A stretch of 64,000 bases of DNA from Streptomyces sp. NBC_00620 (GTDB lineage Bacteria; Actinomycetota; Actinomycetes; Streptomycetales; Streptomycetaceae), in contig NZ_JAPENY010000001.1 of the NCBI RefSeq assembly GCF_026341825.1, positions 3,720,001-3,784,000 of the forward strand, in the 5' to 3' direction. The position numbers and the translations under genes are program-made. Positions 6,815-13,818 of the stretch are shown in pieces. The notes beneath the pieces were generated by a model that worked only from the letters and a program-made list of their open reading frames with translations, had not been told where the DNA came from and ran no database searches. Positions within the stretch are counted from its first letter, which is position 1; each line of letters starts with the position of its first letter.

Positions 6815-9228
6815 GCGCCCTCGCCCCGCCCCGGCCGACGGCCGGACGCCCCGGAGTGCCCGCACGCCGGGCGCTGGTCCGCTGGTCGTGGCGGCTGCTG
6901 CGCCGCGAGTGGCGCTCCCAGGCCCTGGTCGCCGTACTGCTCGTCGTGACGGTGATCGCGGCGGTCTGCGGTGCGACGACCATCGCCAATCTGCCGGATC
7001 CCGCCGATTCCAGGCTCGGTTCGGCCGACACCGTCATGACGCTGAACGGGAAGGACCCGCAGGCGGTCGCGTCCGACCTGGCGAAGATCCGCGCAAGCCT
7101 CGGGACCGTGGAGGTGATCGGGCACAGCTCCGAGAAGGCCCCCGGCCTCGGCACACCCGTCGACTACCGCTCGCAGCGGCTCCATGGCCCGTTCGCCGGG
7201 GCCCTGCTGGCCATCCACCAGGGCCGCTATCCGCAGGGGACCGGCGAGGCCGCCATCACCGCCGGTCTGGCACAGCTGCTCGGGCTGCGGCTCGGCGGGA
7301 CGATCTCGCTGGACGGCCACGCCCGTGCCGTCGTCGGCATCGCGGAGAACCCGAGTTTCCTGGCCGACCAGTTCGTGCTGGTCGATCCGGCCTCGACCCA
7401 GCCGCAGTCGTTGTCGGTCCTGACCAAGGGCCCGGTGGGGCCGGGCGGCCTGGGCCTGACCACCGCCAGCCCGACGAGCGGGGGCGCGGGTGACAACAAT
7501 GACGGAATCGTGGTCGCCACGTTGGTGCTGGGCTGCGCGATGATCCTGCTGCTGCTCGTCGCGTTCGTGGCCGCCGCCGCGTTCGCGGTGCTGGCCCACC
7601 GCAGACTCCGCCAGCTCGGCATGCTCGCCGCGATCGGCGCGACCGACCGACAGGTACGGCAGGTCATGACCGCCACCGGCCTGCTGATCGGCGTACTCGC
7701 CGCCGTCCTCGGAACGATCGGCGGCCTGGCCCTGTGGCCGCTCGTCGCACCCCGGCTCGAAAGCACGGTCGACCATCGGATCGCGGTGTCGCACATCCCG
7801 TGGACGCTGATCGGCGTGCTGCTGGTGCTGGCGATCGTGACCTCGACCGGGGCGGCGTGGTGGCCGGCCCGATCCGTGAGCAGGATGCCGGTGACGCTGG
7901 CGTTGTCCGGACGGCCGCCGGTCCGGACGTCCGCCCACCGGTCCGCGCTGCTGGCCGCGGTGCTGTTCATCGCCGGAATCGGGGTGCTGGCCTGGGCCGG
8001 GAAGACCCGTCCGTGGCCGGTCGCCGGGGCCACCCTGCTCACCGCGCTGGCCGTCCTGTTCGCCGCCCCGGGCGCGGTCCGGGTGCTGGCGATGACCGGA
8101 GCACGGGCCCCGATCGCGGTGCGGCTGGCGCTGCGCGACCTGGCCAGGCACCCGGCCCGGTCCGGTGCGGCGGTCGCGGCGATCAGCCTGGCCCTGGGCG
8201 TCCCGGCCGTGCTGGTCATCGTGCTCACCGGCTTCCAGTCGACGCCCACCACCGGCAACCTCGGCGACCGGCAGATGCTGGTCCAGCTCAGCGAAGCCGA
8301 CGACGACAACCTGGTCCACACCCAGACGCCCTCCGAACTGGCCGCCCTCGCCGGCCAGGTGAACCGGCTGGTGCCGGGAGCGACGGTCGTCCCGTTGACG
8401 AAGGCGGTGTCGCCCGACATGCAGAAGGGCGCCGAACCCGACGGCGTCCCCGCGCAGATGACCGTCTCGGCAGGGACCCCGGGCACCGGCGACGAGAGCA
8501 GGGATGTGTCCACCTACGTCGCCTCACCAGCCCTGTATCGGCTGCTGGGCGCCGATCCCGCCCGGATCGGCGCGGCCACCGACCTCGTCACCACCCGGTC
8601 GGACCGCCTGGTGATCCCGCGCGATGCGCGGGACCCCGCCATCACTCGCGTCCAAGGCCCGGCCTACACCTCGATGCCCACCACGCTCATCACCCCGGCG
8701 GCCCTCGCCCGGCACGGCTGGACCACGATCAGCTCCGGCTGGTTCATCCAGTCGGACCGGCCGCTCACCGGGGCGCAGCAGGCCGCCGCACGGAGCTTCG
8801 CGGTGAACAACGGGCTGACCGTCGAGATCCGGGACGGCCAGGGCGCCGTCACCAACACCAGGCTGGGCGCCGTGGCCGTCGGCGTCCTGTTCGCGCTCGG
8901 CGTCCTGGCGATGACCGTCGGGCTGATCCGCAGCGAGGCCGCCGCCGACCTCCGCACACTCACCGCGACCGGCGCCACCCCGGCGATCCGGCGCATCCTC
9001 ACGGCCACCACAGCCGGCGCACTGGCCCTGCTCGGGGTGATCCTCGGGGTCGGCGGCGCGTGCCTGGCCATGGTCGCGATCTACCGGCACGATCTGGCCG
9101 TGTTCGGCCGGGTGCCGATCGTCTACCCGATCACCGTCGTGGTCGGGACTCCGGTGCTCGCCGTTCTCGCGGGCTGGCTGCTGGCCGTTCGCGAGCCGGC
9201 GGCCATCGCGCGGCGGATGGGGGAGTAA
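6811..9228 (+). CDS. FtsX-family ABC transporter permease
   Basis: 805 residues starting at the GTG that overlaps the ATPase stop. One membrane helix lies near residues 30-50, followed by an extracytoplasmic domain. A three-helix FtsX block follows at about residues 235-345 (FVAAAAFAVLAHRRLRQLGMLAAIGATDRQVRQV), with further helices and a second large external domain. A second FtsX block closes the protein (IRSEAAADLRTLTATGATPAIRRILT). This duplicated FtsX layout is standard for Gram-positive MacB-like exporters. It is the last gene of the PadR-ABC cassette. Confidence 0.9.
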   Translation: MSALAPPRPTAGRPGVPARRALVRWSWRLLRREWRSQALVAVLLVVTVIAAVCGATTIANLPDPADSRLGSADTVMTLNGKDPQAVASDLAKIRASLGTVEVIGHSSEKAPGLGTPVDYRSQRLHGPFAGALLAIHQGRYPQGTGEAAITAGLAQLLGLRLGGTISLDGHARAVVGIAENPSFLADQFVLVDPASTQPQSLSVLTKGPVGPGGLGLTTASPTSGGAGDNNDGIVVATLVLGCAMILLLLVAFVAAAAFAVLAHRRLRQLGMLAAIGATDRQVRQVMTATGLLIGVLAAVLGTIGGLALWPLVAPRLESTVDHRIAVSHIPWTLIGVLLVLAIVTSTGAAWWPARSVSRMPVTLALSGRPPVRTSAHRSALLAAVLFIAGIGVLAWAGKTRPWPVAGATLLTALAVLFAAPGAVRVLAMTGARAPIAVRLALRDLARHPARSGAAVAAISLALGVPAVLVIVLTGFQSTPTTGNLGDRQMLVQLSEADDDNLVHTQTPSELAALAGQVNRLVPGATVVPLTKAVSPDMQKGAEPDGVPAQMTVSAGTPGTGDESRDVSTYVASPALYRLLGADPARIGAATDLVTTRSDRLVIPRDARDPAITRVQGPAYTSMPTTLITPAALARHGWTTISSGWFIQSDRPLTGAQQAAARSFAVNNGLTVEIRDGQGAVTNTRLGAVAVGVLFALGVLAMTVGLIRSEAAADLRTLTATGATPAIRRILTATTAGALALLGVILGVGGACLAMVAIYRHDLAVFGRVPIVYPITVVVGTPVLAVLAGWLLAVREPAAIARRMGE

Positions 9229-9364
9229 CAGGCTTGATCACATGACTGGGGGGTCGGCCACGCGCCGTGCACAGAACGGGTACCCGGCCGCCACTTGACC
9301 ACCGTGCGGGGGAGAGGCCCGCCCCGCCGTACCGACCTGCCCGGCCGGACTACCGGGATCCCTT
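9229..9364. other. Convergent intergenic gap
   Basis: 136 bp between the permease stop and the emfourin stop. I see no strong hairpin with a T-run and no plausible small gene here. Confidence 0.4.
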
Positions 9365-9631
9365 CTACGCGCCCTCCTTCAACACCCGCGAAATCAGGCT
9401 CCGTTGCTCCTCCGTCAGTCTTGGATCGGCCGCGTACACCGTCTTTCCGTCCACCGTGATCTCGTAGCTGAAACCGTCCGGAACGCCGATGGGGGCAGCG
9501 CCCCGGCCGGCGGCGATCGCCTGCTCGGCCAGGGTGTGCCACTCGTGGGCATCGGGGCGTCCCGAGGTGTTCACCTCGGCGTGGCGCTCGATGCCTGCGA
9601 ATCCGCCCGTGCGCCTTACCTGAATACGCAT
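9365..9631 (-). CDS. Emfourin-like inhibitor of protealysin-type M4 peptidase
   Basis: 88 residues, no signal peptide. The N-terminal strand MRIQVRRTGGFAGIERHAEV, the central PDGFSYEITVDGKTV hairpin and the terminal DPRLTEEQRSLI helix match the emfourin family as I know it, named from the Serratia protealysin inhibitor. The gene lies 32 bp downstream of a protealysin-like M4 protease in the same direction, the arrangement known for the pair in Serratia. It probably binds the protease active site to protect the cytoplasm or tune activity. The assignment rests on pattern recall plus the neighbour. Confidence 0.8.
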   Translation of the reverse strand: MRIQVRRTGGFAGIERHAEVNTSGRPDAHEWHTLAEQAIAAGRGAAPIGVPDGFSYEITVDGKTVYAADPRLTEEQRSLISRVLKEGA

Positions 9632-9663
9632 GGGTCCTGTCTAGTGCGAGTCGGGCCGAGGGG

Positions 9664-10761
9664 CTAGGCGGTGGGTACCCCGACCTGTTCCCACGCCTTC
9701 AGGACGGCCTGCAGTTCCTCGCCGTCGTTGAAGCGGGCGCGGGCCGCGGCGATCGTGAGCTTGGCGAAGTCGGTGAACAGGGCCTGCTGGCCCAGTTCGC
9801 CGCCGGTGAGGACGTCGTACCAGATCTGCCCCGCCCGCTCCCAGGCGTTGCCGCCGAGGGCGGTGGCGGCGAGGTAGAAGGCGTGGTTGGGGATGCCGGA
9901 GTTGATGTGGACGCCGCCGTTGTCGCGGCCGGTGTTCACGAAGTCGTCCATCGTCGCGGGCTGCGGGTCCTTGCCGAGCACGTCGTCGTCGTACGCCGTG
10001 CCCGGCTCCTTCATGGAGCGAAGGGCGGTGCCGGTGACGCGCGGGGCGAGCAGGCCCGCGCCGATCAGCCAGTCGGCCTCCGCGGCGGTCTGGCCGAGTG
10101 TGTACTGCTTGATCAGCGAGCCGAAGACGTCGGACATGGACTCGTTGAGGGCGCCGGGCTGACCGAAGTAGGTGAGGTTCGCGGTGTACTGCGTGACGCC
10201 GTGGGTCAGTTCGTGGCCGATGACGTCGACCGGGATGGTGAAGTCGAGGAAGATCTCGCCGTCACCGTCGCCGAACACCATCTGCTCGCCGTTCCAGAAG
10301 GCGTTGTTGTAGTTCGCGTCGAAGTGCACGGTGGCGTCGAGGGGCAGGCCCTCGCCGTTGATCGAGTTGCGCCGGTAGGCGTTCAGGTACAGCTCGAAGG
10401 TCGCGCCGAGACCGGCGTACGCGCGGTTGACCGTGGCGTCCTTGCCGGGCTTGTCGCCCTCGCCGCGGACCTTCTTGCCGGGCAGGTCCTGGCGGTGCCG
10501 GGCGTCGTAGATCGTGCGGTGCGGCTTGTCCTCGGCGGCTTCCTTCGCCGGGGCCACGGTGGGCGCGCCGATGACCGTGGTCAGACGGCGGTGGGTGCGT
10601 TCGAGGGCGTCGCGCTCCAGGGTGCGGCGGGCAGGACCGGCGAGCGCGGGGTCCTCGGCCCGGGCCAGCTTGTCGAGGACGTGGGGCGGCACGATGGTGC
10701 AGAAGACAGGCTCGAAGCCTGACGGGTTGGCGGTCATGCGGGCACATTTGCACTGAGTCAT
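9664..10761 (-). CDS. Protealysin-like M4 neutral metallopeptidase without signal peptide
   Basis: 365 residues starting MTQCKCARMTANPSG. There is a short (~50-residue) protealysin-type propeptide region (FCTIVPPHVLDKLA) rather than the long thermolysin FTP/PepSY propeptide, and no signal sequence. The catalytic zinc motif HELTH is near residue 183, with the third ligand in GALNESMSDVFG about 20 residues later. The C-terminal domain carries VHINSGIPNHAFYLAA with the catalytic histidine region. An intracellular or non-classically exported protease is likely. It is co-directional with the downstream emfourin-like gene. The open frame continues upstream to 11052, but that part overlaps the leuA leader. 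Confidence 0.92.
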   Translation of the reverse strand: MTQCKCARMTANPSGFEPVFCTIVPPHVLDKLARAEDPALAGPARRTLERDALERTHRRLTTVIGAPTVAPAKEAAEDKPHRTIYDARHRQDLPGKKVRGEGDKPGKDATVNRAYAGLGATFELYLNAYRRNSINGEGLPLDATVHFDANYNNAFWNGEQMVFGDGDGEIFLDFTIPVDVIGHELTHGVTQYTANLTYFGQPGALNESMSDVFGSLIKQYTLGQTAAEADWLIGAGLLAPRVTGTALRSMKEPGTAYDDDVLGKDPQPATMDDFVNTGRDNGGVHINSGIPNHAFYLAATALGGNAWERAGQIWYDVLTGGELGQQALFTDFAKLTIAAARARFNDGEELQAVLKAWEQVGVPTA

Positions 10762-10856
10762 GCCTCTGTCACTACCAGCAACCATGATTGGTGAAATGCG
10801 GCGATAAGGAACCCCCGGACCGGCCCTGAAGTGGTATGGCGCACTTTTCGCCCTAT

Positions 10857-10884
10857 TTGTGAGGGCGGTCCCGCATACTGATAC
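10857..10884 (+). promoter_or_regulatory. Possible leuA promoter
   Basis: TTGTGA at 10857 and TGATAC at 10879 are separated by 16 nt. Initiation would fall near 10891, about 35 nt before the leader peptide ATG. The hexamers are weak matches, and the assignment rests mainly on spacing and position. Confidence 0.35.
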
Positions 10885-10927
10885 GAGCCCCCGCACCTGG
10901 CGCGGCTCGGCTAGCATGCGGAGCATC

Positions 10928-10975
10928 ATGCGTTTCGGGCTGCTCCTCCTTAGCTGCCGCGGCGAGGGCCTGTAA
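10928..10975 (+). CDS. leuL: leuA leader peptide (Leu-rich, 15 aa)
   Basis: ATG at 10928 encodes MRFGLLLLSCRGEGL and stops at TAA 10973. The four consecutive leucine codons (CTG CTC CTC CTT) are the sensing element expected for ribosome-mediated attenuation of leucine biosynthesis, a mechanism proposed for actinobacterial leuA genes in comparative work. The peptide ends 5 nt before the left arm of a hairpin and 82 nt before leuA. Ribosome stalling at the Leu codons would change which stem forms downstream. Confidence 0.82.
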   Translation: MRFGLLLLSCRGEGL

Positions 10976-10980
10976 GTCGA

Positions 10981-11023
10981 GGCCGACCCCCTCCCCGCGG
11001 AGTCTGGCGTTGCGCCGTCGGCC
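10981..11023 (+). promoter_or_regulatory. leuA attenuator hairpin
   Basis: GGCCGAC at 10981-10987 pairs perfectly with GTCGGCC at 11017-11023. The C-rich loop segment CCCCCTCCCCGCGG can alternatively pair with the leader-peptide sequence CCGCGGCGAGGG, giving two mutually exclusive folds. That is the layout of a translating-ribosome attenuator. Whether the downstream fold blocks transcription or the leuA ribosome site is not evident. Confidence 0.65.
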
Positions 11024-11057
11024 GTCCTTCCGGACACCTTCGAGGAGCCCACGCATC

Positions 11058-12788
11058 ATGGCGAACCGCCAGAACCGCCAGCAGTCCACCTCCATGCCGG
11101 TCCACAAGTACCGCCCGTACGACCAGGTCGACATCCCCGACCGTACGTGGCCGGACAACCGGATCACCGTCGCCCCCCGCTGGCTCTCCACCGACCTGCG
11201 TGACGGCAACCAGGCCCTGATCGACCCCATGTCGCCCGCGCGCAAGCGCGAGATGTTCGACCTGCTGGTGAAGATGGGCTACAAGGAGATCGAGGTCGGC
11301 TTCCCGGCCTCGGGGCAGACCGACTTCGACTTCGTGCGCTCGATCATCGAGGAAGAGGGCGCGATCCCGGACGACGTCACGATCTCCGTACTGACCCAGG
11401 CCCGCGAGGACCTGATCGAGCGGACCGTGGAGTCCCTGGTCGGCGCCAACCGCGCCAACGTCCACCTCTACAACGCGACCGCCCCGGTCTTCCGCCGGGT
11501 CGTGTTCCGCGGCTCCAAGGACCAGATCAAGCAGATCGCCGTCGACGGCACGCGGCTGGTCATGGAGTACGCCGAGAAGCTGCTGGACGAGCGGACCACC
11601 TTCGGCTACCAGTACAGCCCCGAGATCTTCACCGACACCGAGCTGGACTTCGCCCTGGAGGTCTGCGAGGCCGTCATGGACGTCTGGCAGCCGGGCCCTG
11701 ACCGCGAGATCATCCTCAACCTGCCCGCCACGGTGGAGCGTTCGACCCCCTCCACGCACGCGGACCGCTTCGAGTGGATGAGCCGCAACCTGTCCCGCCG
11801 CGAGTACGTGTGCGTCTCCGTCCACCCGCACAACGACCGCGGTACGGCCGTCGCGGCGGCAGAGCTGGCGCTGATGGCCGGCGCCGACCGCATCGAGGGC
11901 TGCCTGTTCGGGCAGGGCGAGCGCACCGGCAACGTCGACCTGGTCACCCTGGGCATGAACCTGTTCTCGCAGGGCGTCGACCCGCAGATCGACTTCTCGA
12001 ACATCGACGAGGTCCGCCGCACCGCCGAGTACTGCAACCAGATGGAGGTCCACGCACGCCACCCGTACGTCGGCGACCTCGTCTACACCTCCTTCTCCGG
12101 CTCCCACCAGGACGCCATCAAGAAGGGCTTCGACGCCATGGAGGCCGACGCGGCAGCCAAGGGCGTCACCGTCGACGACATCGAGTGGGCGGTCCCGTAC
12201 CTGCCGATCGACCCGAAGGACGTCGGCCGCTCCTACGAGGCGGTCATCCGGGTCAACTCGCAGTCGGGCAAGGGCGGTATCGCGTACGTCCTGAAGAACG
12301 AGCACAAGCTGGACCTGCCGCGCCGGATGCAGATCGAGTTCTCGAAGATCATCCAGGCGAAGACGGACGCCGAGGGCGGCGAGGTCACGCCGAAGGACAT
12401 CTGGGCGATCTTCCAGGACGAGTACCTGCCGATCTCCGGGAACCCGTGGGGCCGTATCCAGGTCCGCAACGGCCAGAGCACGACCGACCGCGACGGCATC
12501 GACACGCTCACCGTCGAGGCCGAGGTGGACGGCGTCGAGACGGTTCTGGTCGGCAGCGGCAACGGTCCGATCTCCGCGTTCTTCCAGGCGCTGCAGGGCA
12601 TCGGCATCGACGCCCGGCTGCTGGACTACCAGGAGCACACGATGAGCGAGGGCGCCTCCGCGCAGGCCGCCTCGTACATCGAATGCGCCATCGGCGACAA
12701 GGTTCTGTGGGGAATCGGGATCGACGCGAATACGACACGTGCCTCGCTGAAGGCCGTGGTCTCCGCGGTCAACCGCGCGGCCCGCTGA
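11058..12788 (+). CDS. leuA: 2-isopropylmalate synthase
   Basis: 576 residues. It condenses acetyl-CoA with 2-ketoisovalerate, the committed step of leucine biosynthesis. The start ATG (MANRQNRQQ) has GAGGAG 10 nt upstream. The catalytic TIM barrel begins LSTDLRDGNQAL, the zinc-binding HxH is in SVHPHNDRG and the GxGERxGN motif reads GQGERTGN. The C-terminal regulatory domain (about residues 460-576) shows LLDYQEHTMSEGASAQAASY, the leucine-feedback region. The length fits the long actinobacterial LeuA2-type enzyme. Expression is probably governed by the Leu leader just upstream. Confidence 0.98.
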   Translation: MANRQNRQQSTSMPVHKYRPYDQVDIPDRTWPDNRITVAPRWLSTDLRDGNQALIDPMSPARKREMFDLLVKMGYKEIEVGFPASGQTDFDFVRSIIEEEGAIPDDVTISVLTQAREDLIERTVESLVGANRANVHLYNATAPVFRRVVFRGSKDQIKQIAVDGTRLVMEYAEKLLDERTTFGYQYSPEIFTDTELDFALEVCEAVMDVWQPGPDREIILNLPATVERSTPSTHADRFEWMSRNLSRREYVCVSVHPHNDRGTAVAAAELALMAGADRIEGCLFGQGERTGNVDLVTLGMNLFSQGVDPQIDFSNIDEVRRTAEYCNQMEVHARHPYVGDLVYTSFSGSHQDAIKKGFDAMEADAAAKGVTVDDIEWAVPYLPIDPKDVGRSYEAVIRVNSQSGKGGIAYVLKNEHKLDLPRRMQIEFSKIIQAKTDAEGGEVTPKDIWAIFQDEYLPISGNPWGRIQVRNGQSTTDRDGIDTLTVEAEVDGVETVLVGSGNGPISAFFQALQGIGIDARLLDYQEHTMSEGASAQAASYIECAIGDKVLWGIGIDANTTRASLKAVVSAVNRAAR

Positions 12789-12811
12789 ACCCGTTCACCT
12801 GGTTTTTCTTC

Positions 12812-12841
12812 GCCCCGTCCGCCTTTCGAGGCGGGCGGGGC
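12812..12841 (+). terminator. leuA terminator hairpin
   Basis: GCCCCGTCCGCCT and AGGCGGGCGGGGC flank a TTCG tetraloop 24 nt past the leuA stop, with one mismatch. A T-run precedes rather than follows the stem. Confidence 0.65.
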
Positions 12842-12974
12842 CCCGTCGTTTACCGGCCATTCCATGTGCAGGTCACGGGTGGGTCTCGTCCGGGGTACTG
12901 ACTCCGCATCAACAATGTGGCTAACATCACGCCAGCGCGGCGATGTTGCCGCGGCGTTACGGAGGTGTGCGCGC

Positions 12975-13670
12975 GTGCTGCCAGGATGGGGACGAAACGG
13001 TCGTGCACTTCCGGTTTCCCGGATCCTGGGCACCCGTACCGCATGGACCACGGTCGGCGACGGCGAGTTCTTCTGCCCGGGCTGCGGAGGCGACCGCAAC
13101 TTCCAGCGGCTCACCGGCCGGCGACGCTTCACCTGCCTCGGCGTTCCCGTTCTCCCGCGCGGCGAGACCGGGCCCGTCGTCGAATGCGCCGCCTGCAGCC
13201 ACCACTTCGGCGCCGACGTCCTCGACCACCCCACCACCACCCGCTTCTCCGCGATGCTCCGCGACGCCGTCCACACGGTCGCCCTCGCCGTGCTCGCCGC
13301 GGACGGCCACTGCGCCCGTACGTCCCTGGAGACCGCCGCCTCAGCCGTCCGCTCGGCCGGCTTCGACGACTGCACAGAGGACCAGCTCGGCGCGCTCGTC
13401 GAGGCGCTCGCCGCGGACACCGGGCGCGTCCTCGGGGAGCCGTGCGGCGCGAGCCTGGCCATAGAGCTCCATGAGGCCCTGGACCCGCTCGCCCCGCACC
13501 TCGCCCCCACGGGCCGGGAGGCGATCCTCCTCCAGGGGGCGCGCATCGCGCTGGCCGACGGGCCGTACACGCCCGCCGAGCGGGAGGTCCTGGCGACGGT
13601 GGGCGCGGCGCTGACCATCTGCTCGGACGATGTGACACGGCTGCTGGCGGCCGCGCGTACACCGTCGTAA
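12975..13670 (+). CDS. TerB-family-like protein with N-terminal zinc ribbon
   Basis: 231 residues from a GTG with GGAGGTG 7 nt upstream. The N-terminus carries FFCPGCGGDRNF and, about 35 residues later, CAACSHHFG, a four-cysteine zinc ribbon. From about residue 100 a helical TerB-like fold follows, with MLRDAVHTVALAVLAADGH and GARIALADGPYTPAEREVLATV, resembling the two acidic repeats of TerB/DjlA proteins. No other ter genes are nearby, so a tellurite role is not implied. It is followed by an MMPL exporter, 148 bp away. Function unknown beyond the fold. Confidence 0.75.
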   Translation: MLPGWGRNGRALPVSRILGTRTAWTTVGDGEFFCPGCGGDRNFQRLTGRRRFTCLGVPVLPRGETGPVVECAACSHHFGADVLDHPTTTRFSAMLRDAVHTVALAVLAADGHCARTSLETAASAVRSAGFDDCTEDQLGALVEALAADTGRVLGEPCGASLAIELHEALDPLAPHLAPTGREAILLQGARIALADGPYTPAEREVLATVGAALTICSDDVTRLLAAARTPS

Positions 13671-13773
13671 TCCTCCCCGTACTCCCGGGGGAGTAGTCCG
13701 GCCGCCGAGCCACCCGCGGCGGTATCCCCGAACTCGCCCTCCCGCGCGACGAATCCGGTTCTCCGCGCCGGAA

Positions 13774-13792
13774 GTCTGGTGTGTGTCCAGAC
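13774..13792. promoter_or_regulatory. Inverted repeat upstream of the MMPL gene
   Basis: GTCTGG and CCAGAC flank TGTGTGT, ending 9 nt before the AGGAGGGGGG ribosome site of the MMPL gene. The size fits an operator or a leader hairpin. A second palindrome, ACTCCCGGGGGAGT, lies near 13681. Confidence 0.4.
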
Positions 13793-13818
13793 AACCGTCC
13801 AGGAGGGGGGACCCCGCC

